Shown one piece after another: positions 43,153 through 51,415 of a DNA stretch of 51,792 nt; position 1 is the first letter of the stretch; each line of letters starts with the position of its first letter. Location of the stretch: NCBI GenBank assembly GCA_902495595.1, contig CABUXV010000012.1:1-51792 (forward strand), in the 5' to 3' direction. The DNA is from an uncultured Eubacterium sp. (lineage in GTDB: Bacteria; Bacillota; Clostridia; Peptostreptococcales; Anaerovoracaceae). The position numbers were made by a program, and so were the translations under genes. The notes beneath the pieces are model-generated. The model worked only from the letters and a program-made list of their open reading frames with translations. It had not been told where the DNA came from and did no database searches.

Positions 43153-43719
43153 ATGGAGAATAATAATAAGGTAAAAGTAAAGATTTTCGGACAGGAGTAT
43201 GTTATTGCCGGCGATAAATCAAAGGAAGAAATTATTCAGGTGTCTGCACATGTTGATATGCGGATGCAGGAGATAACAGAAGCGGCTAAGGCTGCCGGTG
43301 CGACGACTTCCAATATAGCAGTTCTTTCAGCCGTAAATATTGCAAGCGAGTATTTTCAGGCATTGGAGGAGATAGAAGAACTTAAGCGTATGAACATACA
43401 GCTTGAAAAGGATGCCCAGCATTATGTACAGCTTTGGGATGAATCCAAGAAAAATTATATGGATTATAAGGAAGAGACTCAGGCAATAGTTTTACAGAAA
43501 GATGAGCTTTTAAATCAAATAAAACAAAAAGAAGCTGAAAATCAGCAGCTTAGAGAAATGGTTGAGAATGCAAAGGTACAGGCTCAAAACAGCATGGACG
43601 AGGTTGTCAAGGAAGTGGAGGAAAAGTGCAGGGAACTTGAAAACAGTTTCTTTGACCTTCAGATGGAAAACCTTCAGCTGAAGAAAGAGCTTGAAAAGTA
43701 CAAGAACAATAATGGATAG
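43153..43719 (+). CDS. zapA: ZapA-like cell division protein with extended coiled coil
   Basis: ZapA crosslinks FtsZ filaments. The N-terminal ~85 residues match ZapA (KIFGQEYVIAG...VSAHVDMRMQEI, then an AVNIASEY helix). The following 100 residues form a long, glutamine- and glutamate-rich coiled coil, making the protein 188 residues against about 85-110 for common ZapA. Its position between pheT and mutS2 is the standard Firmicutes place of zapA. TAGGAG precedes ATG 43153. mutS2 follows six bases later. Confidence 0.9.
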   Translation: MENNNKVKVKIFGQEYVIAGDKSKEEIIQVSAHVDMRMQEITEAAKAAGATTSNIAVLSAVNIASEYFQALEEIEELKRMNIQLEKDAQHYVQLWDESKKNYMDYKEETQAIVLQKDELLNQIKQKEAENQQLREMVENAKVQAQNSMDEVVKEVEEKCRELENSFFDLQMENLQLKKELEKYKNNNG

Positions 43720-43725
43720 CTTTAA

Positions 43726-46095
43726 ATGAAAGAAAAGACATTAAATATACTTGAATACAATAAGATAATAGAATTACTAAAAGAACAGGCAGGCTCTGAA
43801 ATGACAAAGAATACAATTTCAGAGCTTATGCCTTTTCGTGATGTGTCTGAAATAAGGGAAAGTCAAGCAGAAACCACAGAAGCGGTAAGGCTTATAAATT
43901 ACAAGGGGCCTTTACCTGTCGGTGGTTTTTATGATATTGAAGAGATTATTTCTTTTGCAAGAAAGGGAGGAACTCTCTCAATGGCGCAGCTTCTGAAAGT
44001 TCTTTACAATATGAGAACAGCCGAACGGATAGTTTCATTTTTAAAAGGCGATGTACCGGAACTTCCCATAATTTTTTCCATATCGGAGCTTATAGCAGTT
44101 CACAGAAGTCTTGCCGATGAAATAGACAGATGCATAATATCCGAGGATGAGATGGCCGATAACGCCAGCTCTGAACTAAGAAACATAAGACGCAGCATAA
44201 CGAGACAAAATGAAGCTTTAAAATCCAAGATGAATCATATAATCAGTTCATCTGATAATAAGACCATACTGCAAGATTCGATTGTTACAATGCGAAACGG
44301 AAGATATGTAATTCCCGTAAAGCAGGAACACAAGGGGAGGATTCCGGGAATAGTTCATGACCAGAGCGGGAGCGGAGCAACTTTATTTATAGAACCGCAG
44401 TCCATAGTTAATCTTAATAATGAGCTGAGACAGCTTGAGCTTGATGAAAAGGCTGAAATAAACAGAATACTGACGGAGCTTTCGGAAGGTGTATCGGAAC
44501 ATTATCATGATTTGAAAAATAATCAGAAGCTTATGCTAAAGCTCGATATATTTATGGCAAAAGGACGGCTTTCGGTGCTGATGAATGGTGAAGAGCCTGA
44601 AATCAACGAAGAAGGCATCATGGAACTTAAAGAAGCAAGGCATCCTCTCATAGACGATGAAAAGGTCATACCTGTTAACATATATTTAGGAGAAAAATAT
44701 AAGACACTTGTTATCACAGGTCCCAATACAGGCGGTAAAACTGTAACGTTAAAAACTGCAGGACTTCTGCCTCTTATGGCTCAGACAGGTCTTCATATTC
44801 CGGTGAATCCGGGAAGCCGCATATCTGTGTATGAAAATATATTTGCAGATATAGGAGATGAACAGAGTATTGAACAGAGTTTATCCACGTTTTCATCACA
44901 TATGAAGAACATTGTCGATATAGTATCTGAGGCGGATGGCAGAAGTCTTGTGCTGCTCGATGAACTGGGTGCAGGCACAGATCCAACGGAAGGTGCGGCT
45001 CTGGCAATAGCAATTTTAGAAAGCTTGGCGAGCAAAGGAGCTTATTCTATTGCTACAACTCACTATACGGAACTTAAAAAATACGCAATTTCTACAGACG
45101 GAGTGGAGAATGCTTCTATGGAGTTTAATGTAGAAACTCTGAGTCCGACCTATAAACTGAATATAGGTATTCCCGGAAAGTCAAATGCATTTGAAATTTC
45201 AAGAAAGCTGGGACTTTCAGGGGATATAATAGGAAGGGCAAAGGATTTGCTTGAAGGCGGCGATATTGCCTTTGAAGATGTTATTTCATCTCTGGAAGAG
45301 GATAAAAAGAGGGCTGAAGAGGAACGGGATGAGGCAATACTTATAAATATAGAGATGAAGCGTCAGAAAGAAGAGCTTGACAGGAAAATAAAAAAATTTG
45401 AAGAGCGCAAAGAGCGAGAGCTTGAGCGTGCAAAAGAAGAAGCTCGTGAGATTGTAAGAGAAGCTAAAGATATTTCAAAAGAAGTTCAGGAAGAGCTTAG
45501 GGAACTGGCAAAGCTGGAAAGTTTAGGCGAGAGGAATTTAAGATTTGATAAAAACCGAAAGCGTCTGAATGAGCTTGAGCGGAAAAACAGGAATACAATA
45601 AAACGGGAAACTAACGAAAACCCTGTAAATCCTGATGATATTCAGCCCGGAGAACGGGTAAAGATATTGACTTTGAATCAAAACGGAGAGATTATTTCAA
45701 AACCGGATGACCGTGGAAATCTTCAGGTTCAGGTGGGTATGATGAAAATAAGCGTTAATCTTCAGGATATAATGCTTATAGACACAGGTTCATCCCGAAA
45801 AAAATTTAAGAAGTCAAACTATGGCAGACTTTACAGAGCAAAGGCTCAGAATATTTCCTCAAGTATAGATGTGAGGGGAAAAGGTCTTGACGATGCAGTT
45901 ATGGATGTGGAGAAATATATTGATGATGCCTTTATATCGGGACTGGAAGAAGTAACAGTGATTCATGGCAGAGGAGAAGGCATACTTCGAAAGGGAATTC
46001 ATGAATCACTTAAAAGACATAAGAATGTTAAAAGCTTTAGAAAGGGAAGTTATCATGAGGGCGGCGATGGAGTAACCATAATAAAATTAAAATAA
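43726..46095 (+). CDS. mutS2: Endonuclease MutS2
   Basis: MutS2 is a MutS-like ATPase without the mismatch-reading domain; it acts on branched DNA in recombination control and, in Bacillus, on collided ribosomes. The 789-residue protein has a MutS lever/clamp part, Walker A GPNTGGKTVTLKT (about 331-343), Walker B LLDELGAGTDPTEGA, a charged coiled coil (about 515-630) and a C-terminal Smr nuclease domain with IDVRG and VIHGRGEGILR (about 710-789). It lacks a strong ribosome site and starts six bases after zapA, so translation is probably coupled. Confidence 0.96.
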   Translation: MKEKTLNILEYNKIIELLKEQAGSEMTKNTISELMPFRDVSEIRESQAETTEAVRLINYKGPLPVGGFYDIEEIISFARKGGTLSMAQLLKVLYNMRTAERIVSFLKGDVPELPIIFSISELIAVHRSLADEIDRCIISEDEMADNASSELRNIRRSITRQNEALKSKMNHIISSSDNKTILQDSIVTMRNGRYVIPVKQEHKGRIPGIVHDQSGSGATLFIEPQSIVNLNNELRQLELDEKAEINRILTELSEGVSEHYHDLKNNQKLMLKLDIFMAKGRLSVLMNGEEPEINEEGIMELKEARHPLIDDEKVIPVNIYLGEKYKTLVITGPNTGGKTVTLKTAGLLPLMAQTGLHIPVNPGSRISVYENIFADIGDEQSIEQSLSTFSSHMKNIVDIVSEADGRSLVLLDELGAGTDPTEGAALAIAILESLASKGAYSIATTHYTELKKYAISTDGVENASMEFNVETLSPTYKLNIGIPGKSNAFEISRKLGLSGDIIGRAKDLLEGGDIAFEDVISSLEEDKKRAEEERDEAILINIEMKRQKEELDRKIKKFEERKERELERAKEEAREIVREAKDISKEVQEELRELAKLESLGERNLRFDKNRKRLNELERKNRNTIKRETNENPVNPDDIQPGERVKILTLNQNGEIISKPDDRGNLQVQVGMMKISVNLQDIMLIDTGSSRKKFKKSNYGRLYRAKAQNISSSIDVRGKGLDDAVMDVEKYIDDAFISGLEEVTVIHGRGEGILRKGIHESLKRHKNVKSFRKGSYHEGGDGVTIIKLK

Positions 46096-46126
46096 GCCAA
46101 TATGATAGATAATAAGGAGAATAAAT

Positions 46127-47839
46127 ATGATTAGCTACAAAGAAAAAATAGCGGATATTTTAACGCCCCATATCGAGGGTGTGGAAAGGGAAGAAATATT
46201 GGCGATGATAGAATCGCCTGCGGATAGTAAAATGGGGGACTATGCTTTTCCATGTTTTAAGCTTGCGAAGATATTGAGGAAAGCCCCTCCAATGATAGCT
46301 AAAACAATAGCGGAAGCAGTGCAGGGTGAGAATCTGTTCAGCAAGGTTGAAAATGTTAACGCTTATGTCAATATGTTCATTTCTAAAAAAGAATTTGCAG
46401 AGGAAGTTGTTTCCGAGGTAATATCAAAGGGTGATGATTTCGGGAGAAGCGATATAGGCGGCGGTAAAAAAGTAATTGTGGAATATTCATCTCCAAACAT
46501 TGCGAAACCTTTTCATATCGGACATATAAGGAGTACTGTAATAGGAAATTCAATTTATAAAATATATGATTTCCTGGGGTATGATGCTATGAGAATAAAC
46601 CACCTTGGAGATTACGGAACTCAGTTCGGCAAGATGATATGTGCATACAGAAGATGGGGCAACAAAGAAGATGTAATAAATGAGCCGATAAAATCGCTGC
46701 TTTCTTATTATACGAAATTCCATGAGGAAGCTGAAAAAGATCCTGCTCTTGAAGATGAAGCAAGAGCTGTATTTGCAAGGCTTGAACAGGGAGAACAGGA
46801 AGAAGTGGAACTCTGGCAGTGGTTCAGGGACGAAAGCCTTAAGGAGTTCAACCGTGTTTACGACATGCTGGGGATTACATTTGATTCGTATAATGGAGAA
46901 AGCTTTTACTCTGATAAAATGCCGAGGTTTGTCAATGAACTTAAGGATAAGGGTCTGCTTATAGAAGATGACGGCGCGCAGATAGTAAAGCTTGATGATT
47001 ATGACCTGCCTCCGGCTCTTATAACTAAATCGGATGGCTCAACGCTTTACATTACAAGAGATATAGCGGCTGCTGTGTACAGAAAAGAGACATATGATTT
47101 TTATAAGAATATATATGTGGTAGCTTCTCAGCAGAACCTTCACTTTCAGCAGTGGATTCAGGTTATTGAACTGCTGGGATATGAATGGGCACGGGACTGT
47201 GTTCATGTACCTTTCGGACTTGTAAGCATGGAAGAAGGCACCATGTCGACAAGGCAGGGAAGAGTTGTTTTTCTTGAGGATGTTTTAAACCGAGCCGTAG
47301 AACAGACCAAGAAAATAATAGAGGAGAAAAATGTCAATACTGAAAACGTAGAGGAAACTGCAAGGGAAGTGGGAATAGGTGCTGTTATTTTCAATGAACT
47401 TTCCAACTACAGAATAAAGGATTATGTATTTTCCTGGGATAAGGTTTTAAATTTCGAAGGCGAAACGGGGCCTTACGTTCAGTATACTCATGCCAGAGCA
47501 TGCAGCATTTTAAGAAATGCAGGAGATGATATTGCAGAAAAAGCAAAATCCGGTTTTAATTCCGAATATATAACAGGCGAAAGCGCACATCAGCTTATAA
47601 AGCTCATATACAAATTCCCTGAGGTAATTGAAGAGGCCGGTGAAAAATATGAACCGTCTGTAGTTACGCGGCATATAGTTGATATAGCGCAGGCATTTAA
47701 TAAGTTTTATCACGATGAACACATACTTGTGGAAAATGAAGATGAGAAGACTTCCAAAGTCGCATTGGTGCTGGCGGCTAAGGCAACAATTAAAAACGGA
47801 TTGTCTTTATTAGGAATAAAAGCACCTGAAAAAATGTAA
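46127..47839 (+). CDS. argS: Arginine--tRNA ligase
   Basis: ArgS charges tRNA-Arg. The 570-residue class I synthetase has the ArgRS additional N-terminal domain, the HIGH motif in SSPNIAKPFHIGHIRST (about 123-139), MSTRQGRVVFLEDVL in place of the KMSKS loop, as is usual for ArgRS, and a DALR anticodon-binding end. Length is normal. ATAAGGAG precedes ATG 46127. No T-box is visible. It probably ends the long co-directional series that starts with mraZ, although no clear terminator follows. Confidence 0.97.
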   Translation: MISYKEKIADILTPHIEGVEREEILAMIESPADSKMGDYAFPCFKLAKILRKAPPMIAKTIAEAVQGENLFSKVENVNAYVNMFISKKEFAEEVVSEVISKGDDFGRSDIGGGKKVIVEYSSPNIAKPFHIGHIRSTVIGNSIYKIYDFLGYDAMRINHLGDYGTQFGKMICAYRRWGNKEDVINEPIKSLLSYYTKFHEEAEKDPALEDEARAVFARLEQGEQEEVELWQWFRDESLKEFNRVYDMLGITFDSYNGESFYSDKMPRFVNELKDKGLLIEDDGAQIVKLDDYDLPPALITKSDGSTLYITRDIAAAVYRKETYDFYKNIYVVASQQNLHFQQWIQVIELLGYEWARDCVHVPFGLVSMEEGTMSTRQGRVVFLEDVLNRAVEQTKKIIEEKNVNTENVEETAREVGIGAVIFNELSNYRIKDYVFSWDKVLNFEGETGPYVQYTHARACSILRNAGDDIAEKAKSGFNSEYITGESAHQLIKLIYKFPEVIEEAGEKYEPSVVTRHIVDIAQAFNKFYHDEHILVENEDEKTSKVALVLAAKATIKNGLSLLGIKAPEKM

Positions 47840-47882
47840 TATCTGTAATAACATATAGTATTTGTATGAAAAGGAGATGTTT

Positions 47883-48755
47883 ATGAGATACGAAGGAGAT
47901 ATTTACAGGCCGCCCAGTGAAGCGTACAGCCTGCTTGTACAGGTAACCATAGGATGTACTCATAATAAATGTACATTTTGTAAAATGTTTAAGGATAAGA
48001 AGTTCAGAGTCAGAAAGCTGGATGAAATATTAGAAGATTTGGCATGGGCAAGAGCAAAGTACAGAAGTGTACCGAGAATTTTTCTGTGTGACGGAGATGC
48101 GCTTGCGCTTTCAAACAACAAGCTGATGCCGATACTGGATTATATAAAGGAAAATTTTCCTGAATGCGAAAGAGTTTCGATTTACGGAAGAGCAAGCGAT
48201 GTTATAAAGAAAAGCGATGAAGAAATGAAACAGCTGCTGGATGCAGGTCTTACAATGGTTTATATAGGAGCGGAATCGGGAAGTGACAAGGTTCTTAAGG
48301 ATGTATGCAAAGGAGAGACAAGGCAGCAGCTTATCGACGGTGTTAAGAAGATTGAAGCGTGTGGAATGCAGGCGTCTGTTACATTTATTTCAGGACTTGC
48401 CGGAAAAGACGGCTGGGAAGAGCATGCTATTGAGACAGGTACTATGATAACTGAAATGGAACCTTCCTATGTAGGTCTTCTGACTCTCATTGTGGAACCT
48501 AATGTTCCTATGGCTAAAGATATTGAATCAGGGAAATTAAAGCTGTTAAGCCCTGAGGAGGTTATGGCGGAAACCTTGCTGATGCTGAAGCATACCAATG
48601 TAACTAAAAAATGTGTTTTAAGAAGCAATCATGCGTCAAACTACGTATCACTTAGAGGAGACCTTCCGTATGATAAAGAAGCTATGATGAATACACTTAG
48701 GGTTGCCATGGAAAATAAAAACATGTTTAAGGATGAAAGATTCAGAGCACTGTAA
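47883..48755 (+). CDS. Radical SAM protein
   Basis: The 290-residue protein has the 4Fe-4S/SAM cysteine motif in TIGCTHNKCTFC: Cys25, Cys30 and Cys33, spaced C-x4-C-x2-C rather than the canonical C-x3-C-x2-C. Downstream are the SAM-barrel features FLCDGDALAL and VYIGAESGSDKVL, like those of Elp3/HemN-type radical SAM domains. No second cluster or B12 domain is seen, so the substrate is unknown. Start choice: ATG 47883 is six bases after AAGGAG; the frame is open to TTG 47862, but that start precedes the ribosome site. A TPR protein gene follows 18 bases later, likely in the same operon. Confidence 0.88.
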   Translation: MRYEGDIYRPPSEAYSLLVQVTIGCTHNKCTFCKMFKDKKFRVRKLDEILEDLAWARAKYRSVPRIFLCDGDALALSNNKLMPILDYIKENFPECERVSIYGRASDVIKKSDEEMKQLLDAGLTMVYIGAESGSDKVLKDVCKGETRQQLIDGVKKIEACGMQASVTFISGLAGKDGWEEHAIETGTMITEMEPSYVGLLTLIVEPNVPMAKDIESGKLKLLSPEEVMAETLLMLKHTNVTKKCVLRSNHASNYVSLRGDLPYDKEAMMNTLRVAMENKNMFKDERFRAL

Positions 48756-48773
48756 AACTCAGAGAGGTATATT

Positions 48774-50024
48774 ATGAGTAAAGAAAAAATGAACCTTGCG
48801 CAGGCTATGGGAATAACCAGAACTGTCATAAGAACAAGAGAAGAATCGGATATTCAGCTTAGGGAAGACAGGATAGGCAAATATTTTAAAAAATATTTGA
48901 ATAAATTTGTATTTGTGGAATTCTCAGAGGAATTTATGAAAAAATCGAAGGCTGAGGAGCTGATGAAAGGAGTGCCTATCCCTTTAAGAAAAAAGGAAAT
49001 AAAAGAATTTGCAGGCGGAGAGGGTATAGATATGCTTGTACTGGCCGAGAATATGGCATGGGTAATGGGCTGTGACCCTCATTTTAAACATACTAAAGAT
49101 TACGTGGCAATATTAAAGAAGCTTTACAATTATAAAATTTATGAAGGCATGATGAAAGAAGGCCGTGATGCTGCGGAAAGAGGGGATATGGATAATGCCT
49201 GTATACATTTCAGAGCATCTTTATGTATGCAGTACGATTATCTGCATGGTATGTACAGTTATGCCAGAGCCTGCAGAGCTATGTATCTCAACAGCAGAAA
49301 CGAGGAATACGTGGGCAGATTCAAGGCAGAGGCACTGGACTGGTTTGAGCTTCTTACTGAGACTCATCCCAGGTTTGCACAGGGGTATTATTACTTAGGA
49401 TATGCTTACTTAAATATGGGGCTTTATTCAAAGGCCGATATTGCATGGAGAGGATTTATTAAATTCAGCAGAAACAGCAAGGATAAAAAGGAAATCAGAA
49501 ACAGAATCAATCAAATTGAAGAGCCCAGACAGATAGAACATGGATGCAATGAAATAACGGCAGGGCGATATGAAGATGGCATAAACATACTTGAGCCGTT
49601 TCTGTCGAGCAGATTTAACGATTGGTGGCCTTTAAACTATTATCTCGGCGTAGGGTATGAAATGACAGGGCGCCGCGCGGATGCTGTAAGCGCATTTAAA
49701 AAGGTATTGCAGCTTAATGGAAGTCACATAGAAACCATGAAAGAACTGCTGGCCATATATGAAGAGGAAAATGATAAGGCTAATATTAAAAAATACAGGG
49801 ATAAAATAGAACTTATAGAGCATAATATGGAAGAAGAGAGGTCTCAGTTTGTTAAGGAAATCGAGCAGGAAGACAAGAAACTTCAGGAAGAAGAACCAGC
49901 ACTGATGGAGCCTGAGCATATTGATATAAGTGAATCAGATGATACCCTTGGCAGCTTGGAAAGAACAGATGAAAAGGATAAAGAGAAGAAGACTTTGGTT
50001 AAGCGATTTGGCAAGAAAAATTAA
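48774..50024 (+). CDS. TPR-repeat protein of unknown function
   Basis: The 416-residue, soluble and charged protein has no signal peptide or membrane helix. The middle (about 115-345) holds several tetratricopeptide-like helix pairs, for example GRDAAERGDMDNACIHFRAS, GYYYLGYAYLNMGLYSKAD and YLGVGYEMTGRRADAVSAF. The C-terminus (about 345-416) is a coiled coil with an acidic, then basic end. TPR proteins are scaffolds, so a partner rather than an activity is expected. GAGAGGT precedes ATG 48774. It is co-directional with and close to the radical SAM gene, but no functional link is established. Confidence 0.8.
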   Translation: MSKEKMNLAQAMGITRTVIRTREESDIQLREDRIGKYFKKYLNKFVFVEFSEEFMKKSKAEELMKGVPIPLRKKEIKEFAGGEGIDMLVLAENMAWVMGCDPHFKHTKDYVAILKKLYNYKIYEGMMKEGRDAAERGDMDNACIHFRASLCMQYDYLHGMYSYARACRAMYLNSRNEEYVGRFKAEALDWFELLTETHPRFAQGYYYLGYAYLNMGLYSKADIAWRGFIKFSRNSKDKKEIRNRINQIEEPRQIEHGCNEITAGRYEDGINILEPFLSSRFNDWWPLNYYLGVGYEMTGRRADAVSAFKKVLQLNGSHIETMKELLAIYEEENDKANIKKYRDKIELIEHNMEEERSQFVKEIEQEDKKLQEEEPALMEPEHIDISESDDTLGSLERTDEKDKEKKTLVKRFGKKN

Positions 50025-50057
50025 TTAAATTAGTTAGTAATTTGTGATTAAAATAGG

Positions 50058-50087
50058 TTGACATCCTGTAATGATTTATTGTATAAT
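50058..50087 (+). promoter_or_regulatory. Promoter of the tRNA genes
   Basis: TTGACA (50058-50063), 18 bases, TATAAT (50082-50087), both hexamers perfect, about 33 bases before the first tRNA. Confidence 0.88.
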
Positions 50088-50120
50088 ACTACTTGTCGTT
50101 ACGGGATACAACCTAAATAT

Positions 50121-50195
<75 letters not shown>

Positions 50196-50238
50196 ACTAT
50201 GAATCTGAAGTTGTTAATATGACTTCAGATTATATTTT

Positions 50239-50327
50239 GCCGGAGTGGCGGAATTGGCAGACGCACAGGACTTAAAATCCTGCGATCCTTATCGATCGTA
50301 CCGGTTCGACCCCGGTCTCCGGCACCA
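50239..50327 (+). tRNA. tRNA-Leu (anticodon TAA)
   Basis: The acceptor stem GCCGGAG pairs with CTCCGGC. The anticodon loop is CTTAAAA with anticodon TAA. A long variable arm (class II tRNA), T-loop GGTTCGACCC and encoded CCA are present. Confidence 0.97.
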
Positions 50328-50368
50328 ATAATTGAATACAATATGATGATTTTTATCACATCTGATAT

Positions 50369-50444
50369 CGCGGGGTGGAGCAGTTGGTAGCTCGTCGGGC
50401 TCATAACCCGGAGGCCGCAGGTTCAAATCCTGTCCCCGCAACCA
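50369..50444 (+). tRNA. Initiator tRNA-fMet (anticodon CAT)
   Basis: The acceptor starts CGCGGGG and ends CCCCGCA-ACCA, so position 1 C faces A72 unpaired, the formylation mark of initiator tRNA. The anticodon stem has three G-C pairs (GGGCTCATAACCC), also initiator-specific. Confidence 0.97.
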
Positions 50445-50451
50445 CGAAATC

Positions 50452-50480
50452 AACCCGAGGTCAAAATGGCTTCGGGTTTT
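50452..50480 (+). terminator. Terminator after the tRNA genes
   Basis: AACCCGA (50452-50458) pairs with TCGGGTT (50472-50478) around a 13-base loop, and TT follows. Confidence 0.7.
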
Positions 50481-50570
50481 ACAATGCCTTGAAAACTGCT
50501 GTTTTTCAATACTTACAGCGATTTTTGAAAACTGATACAGACGCATATAAATACCATATAAAGGTAAAAA

Positions 50571-50621
50571 ATTGGGGATATTATTGGGGATTTTCGCGTT
50601 AATTGGGGATGAATTGGGGAT
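50571..50621 (+). repeat. Four ATTGGGGAT repeats next to the tRNA-fMet gene
   Basis: Exact copies of ATTGGGGAT are at 50571-50579, 50583-50591, 50602-50610 and 50613-50621. Short directly repeated sites near a tRNA 3' end are typical of arm-type integrase binding sites at the end of an integrated element. That role is inferred. Confidence 0.6.
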
Positions 50622-50745
50622 GGATTTGCGTAAAATCGGAAGTTTTTCCGTTATTAAAATAATGATTTTTTTGCAGGAAAAATGTAATCGTACAATAGCA
50701 TAACTTATCAAGTTGTTTTACTATGAAAAAAAGGAGGTCGGCAAT

Positions 50746-50895
50746 ATGTTCAAGAAAAAATTTTATCTTTCTCTTAACGCAGAAGAGAAAAAAATAGTAG
50801 TCCAGAGTCTCATAGAACTAAAAAATGATTTAATCAGGCAGGGGAGATACACAGATCCGGTAGACGAACTGCTGATTAAAGTCCTTAGCATATAA
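50746..50895 (+). CDS. Small protein typical of conjugative-element accessory regions (49 aa)
   Basis: A 49-residue basic, helical protein: FKKKFYLSLNAEEKKIVVQ, then LIELKNDLIRQGRYTDPVDE (about 23-42). From memory, similar short proteins with a LK-x-x-L-I-x-QGRYTD motif occur in Firmicutes conjugative transposons and plasmids; the function is not known to me. Start choice: ATG 50746 follows AAGGAGG closely, while the open frame reaching back to 50713 lacks a ribosome site. It is the first gene after the tRNA terminator on the element side. Confidence 0.7.
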   Translation: MFKKKFYLSLNAEEKKIVVQSLIELKNDLIRQGRYTDPVDELLIKVLSI

Positions 50896-51001
50896 CTGAA
50901 TAATAAGTGTCCGCCTTCTCATATAGAAGAACGATCAGTTTTACATAGCCATTTCAATCATGAAGTGGCTTTTTTTATTGCTCAAAATAGGAGGATGCAA
51001 A

Positions 51002-51415
51002 ATGAAGAATGTAAGAAGAATTGAACTGGTGATTGAAGCTGCAAATGAAGGACAGGAAGAAAGCCATTTTCTGCATGGGGTTGAACTGATTGGAAGCGAG
51101 GTATTTTATGCGGTGGATCATGTTTACGCAGATATGCTGGATGATCCTGAAATGTATCTATTGTCGCTGATGAAGATCAGAGAGCTTTATCAGGAAGATG
51201 AACTGGATGAGGCAATTGATCTGATGTATATGCTGGCGGCGCTCTGTGATTACCACGCAAGAATCAAGATCGCTTCCTTTGCCTGTCAGTCCGAGGAGAC
51301 AAAGGAAGCGATTCTAAACGGCTTTGTGTCCTCTGCCGAGGCAAGGTATGAGGAAGATGACGAGCTTGAGGAGGACGAGGATGATGAAGGATTCGAAAAT
51401 AGTGGCTATCTGTAA
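51002..51415 (+). CDS. Acidic hypothetical protein of the integrated element
   Basis: The 137-residue protein is soluble and mostly helical, with a very acidic C-terminal tail (EEDDELEEDEDDEGFE, about 116-131). I do not recognise a family. AGGAGG lies right before ATG 51002; the open frame back to 50960 is ignored because it has no ribosome site. The parA-like gene starts inside its 3' end (about 35-base overlap, different frame), which implies translational coupling and a shared role in element maintenance. Confidence 0.7.
   Translation: MKNVRRIELVIEAANEGQEESHFLHGVELIGSEVFYAVDHVYADMLDDPEMYLLSLMKIRELYQEDELDEAIDLMYMLAALCDYHARIKIASFACQSEETKEAILNGFVSSAEARYEEDDELEEDEDDEGFENSGYL

Noticed and set aside
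50289..50711. 140-codon minus-strand ORF with a GQDLNLRPPGYEPDELPTAP-type segment
   Set aside because: It is the antisense of the Leu and fMet tRNA genes; this peptide is a well-known artefact of tRNA sequences and has no ribosome site.
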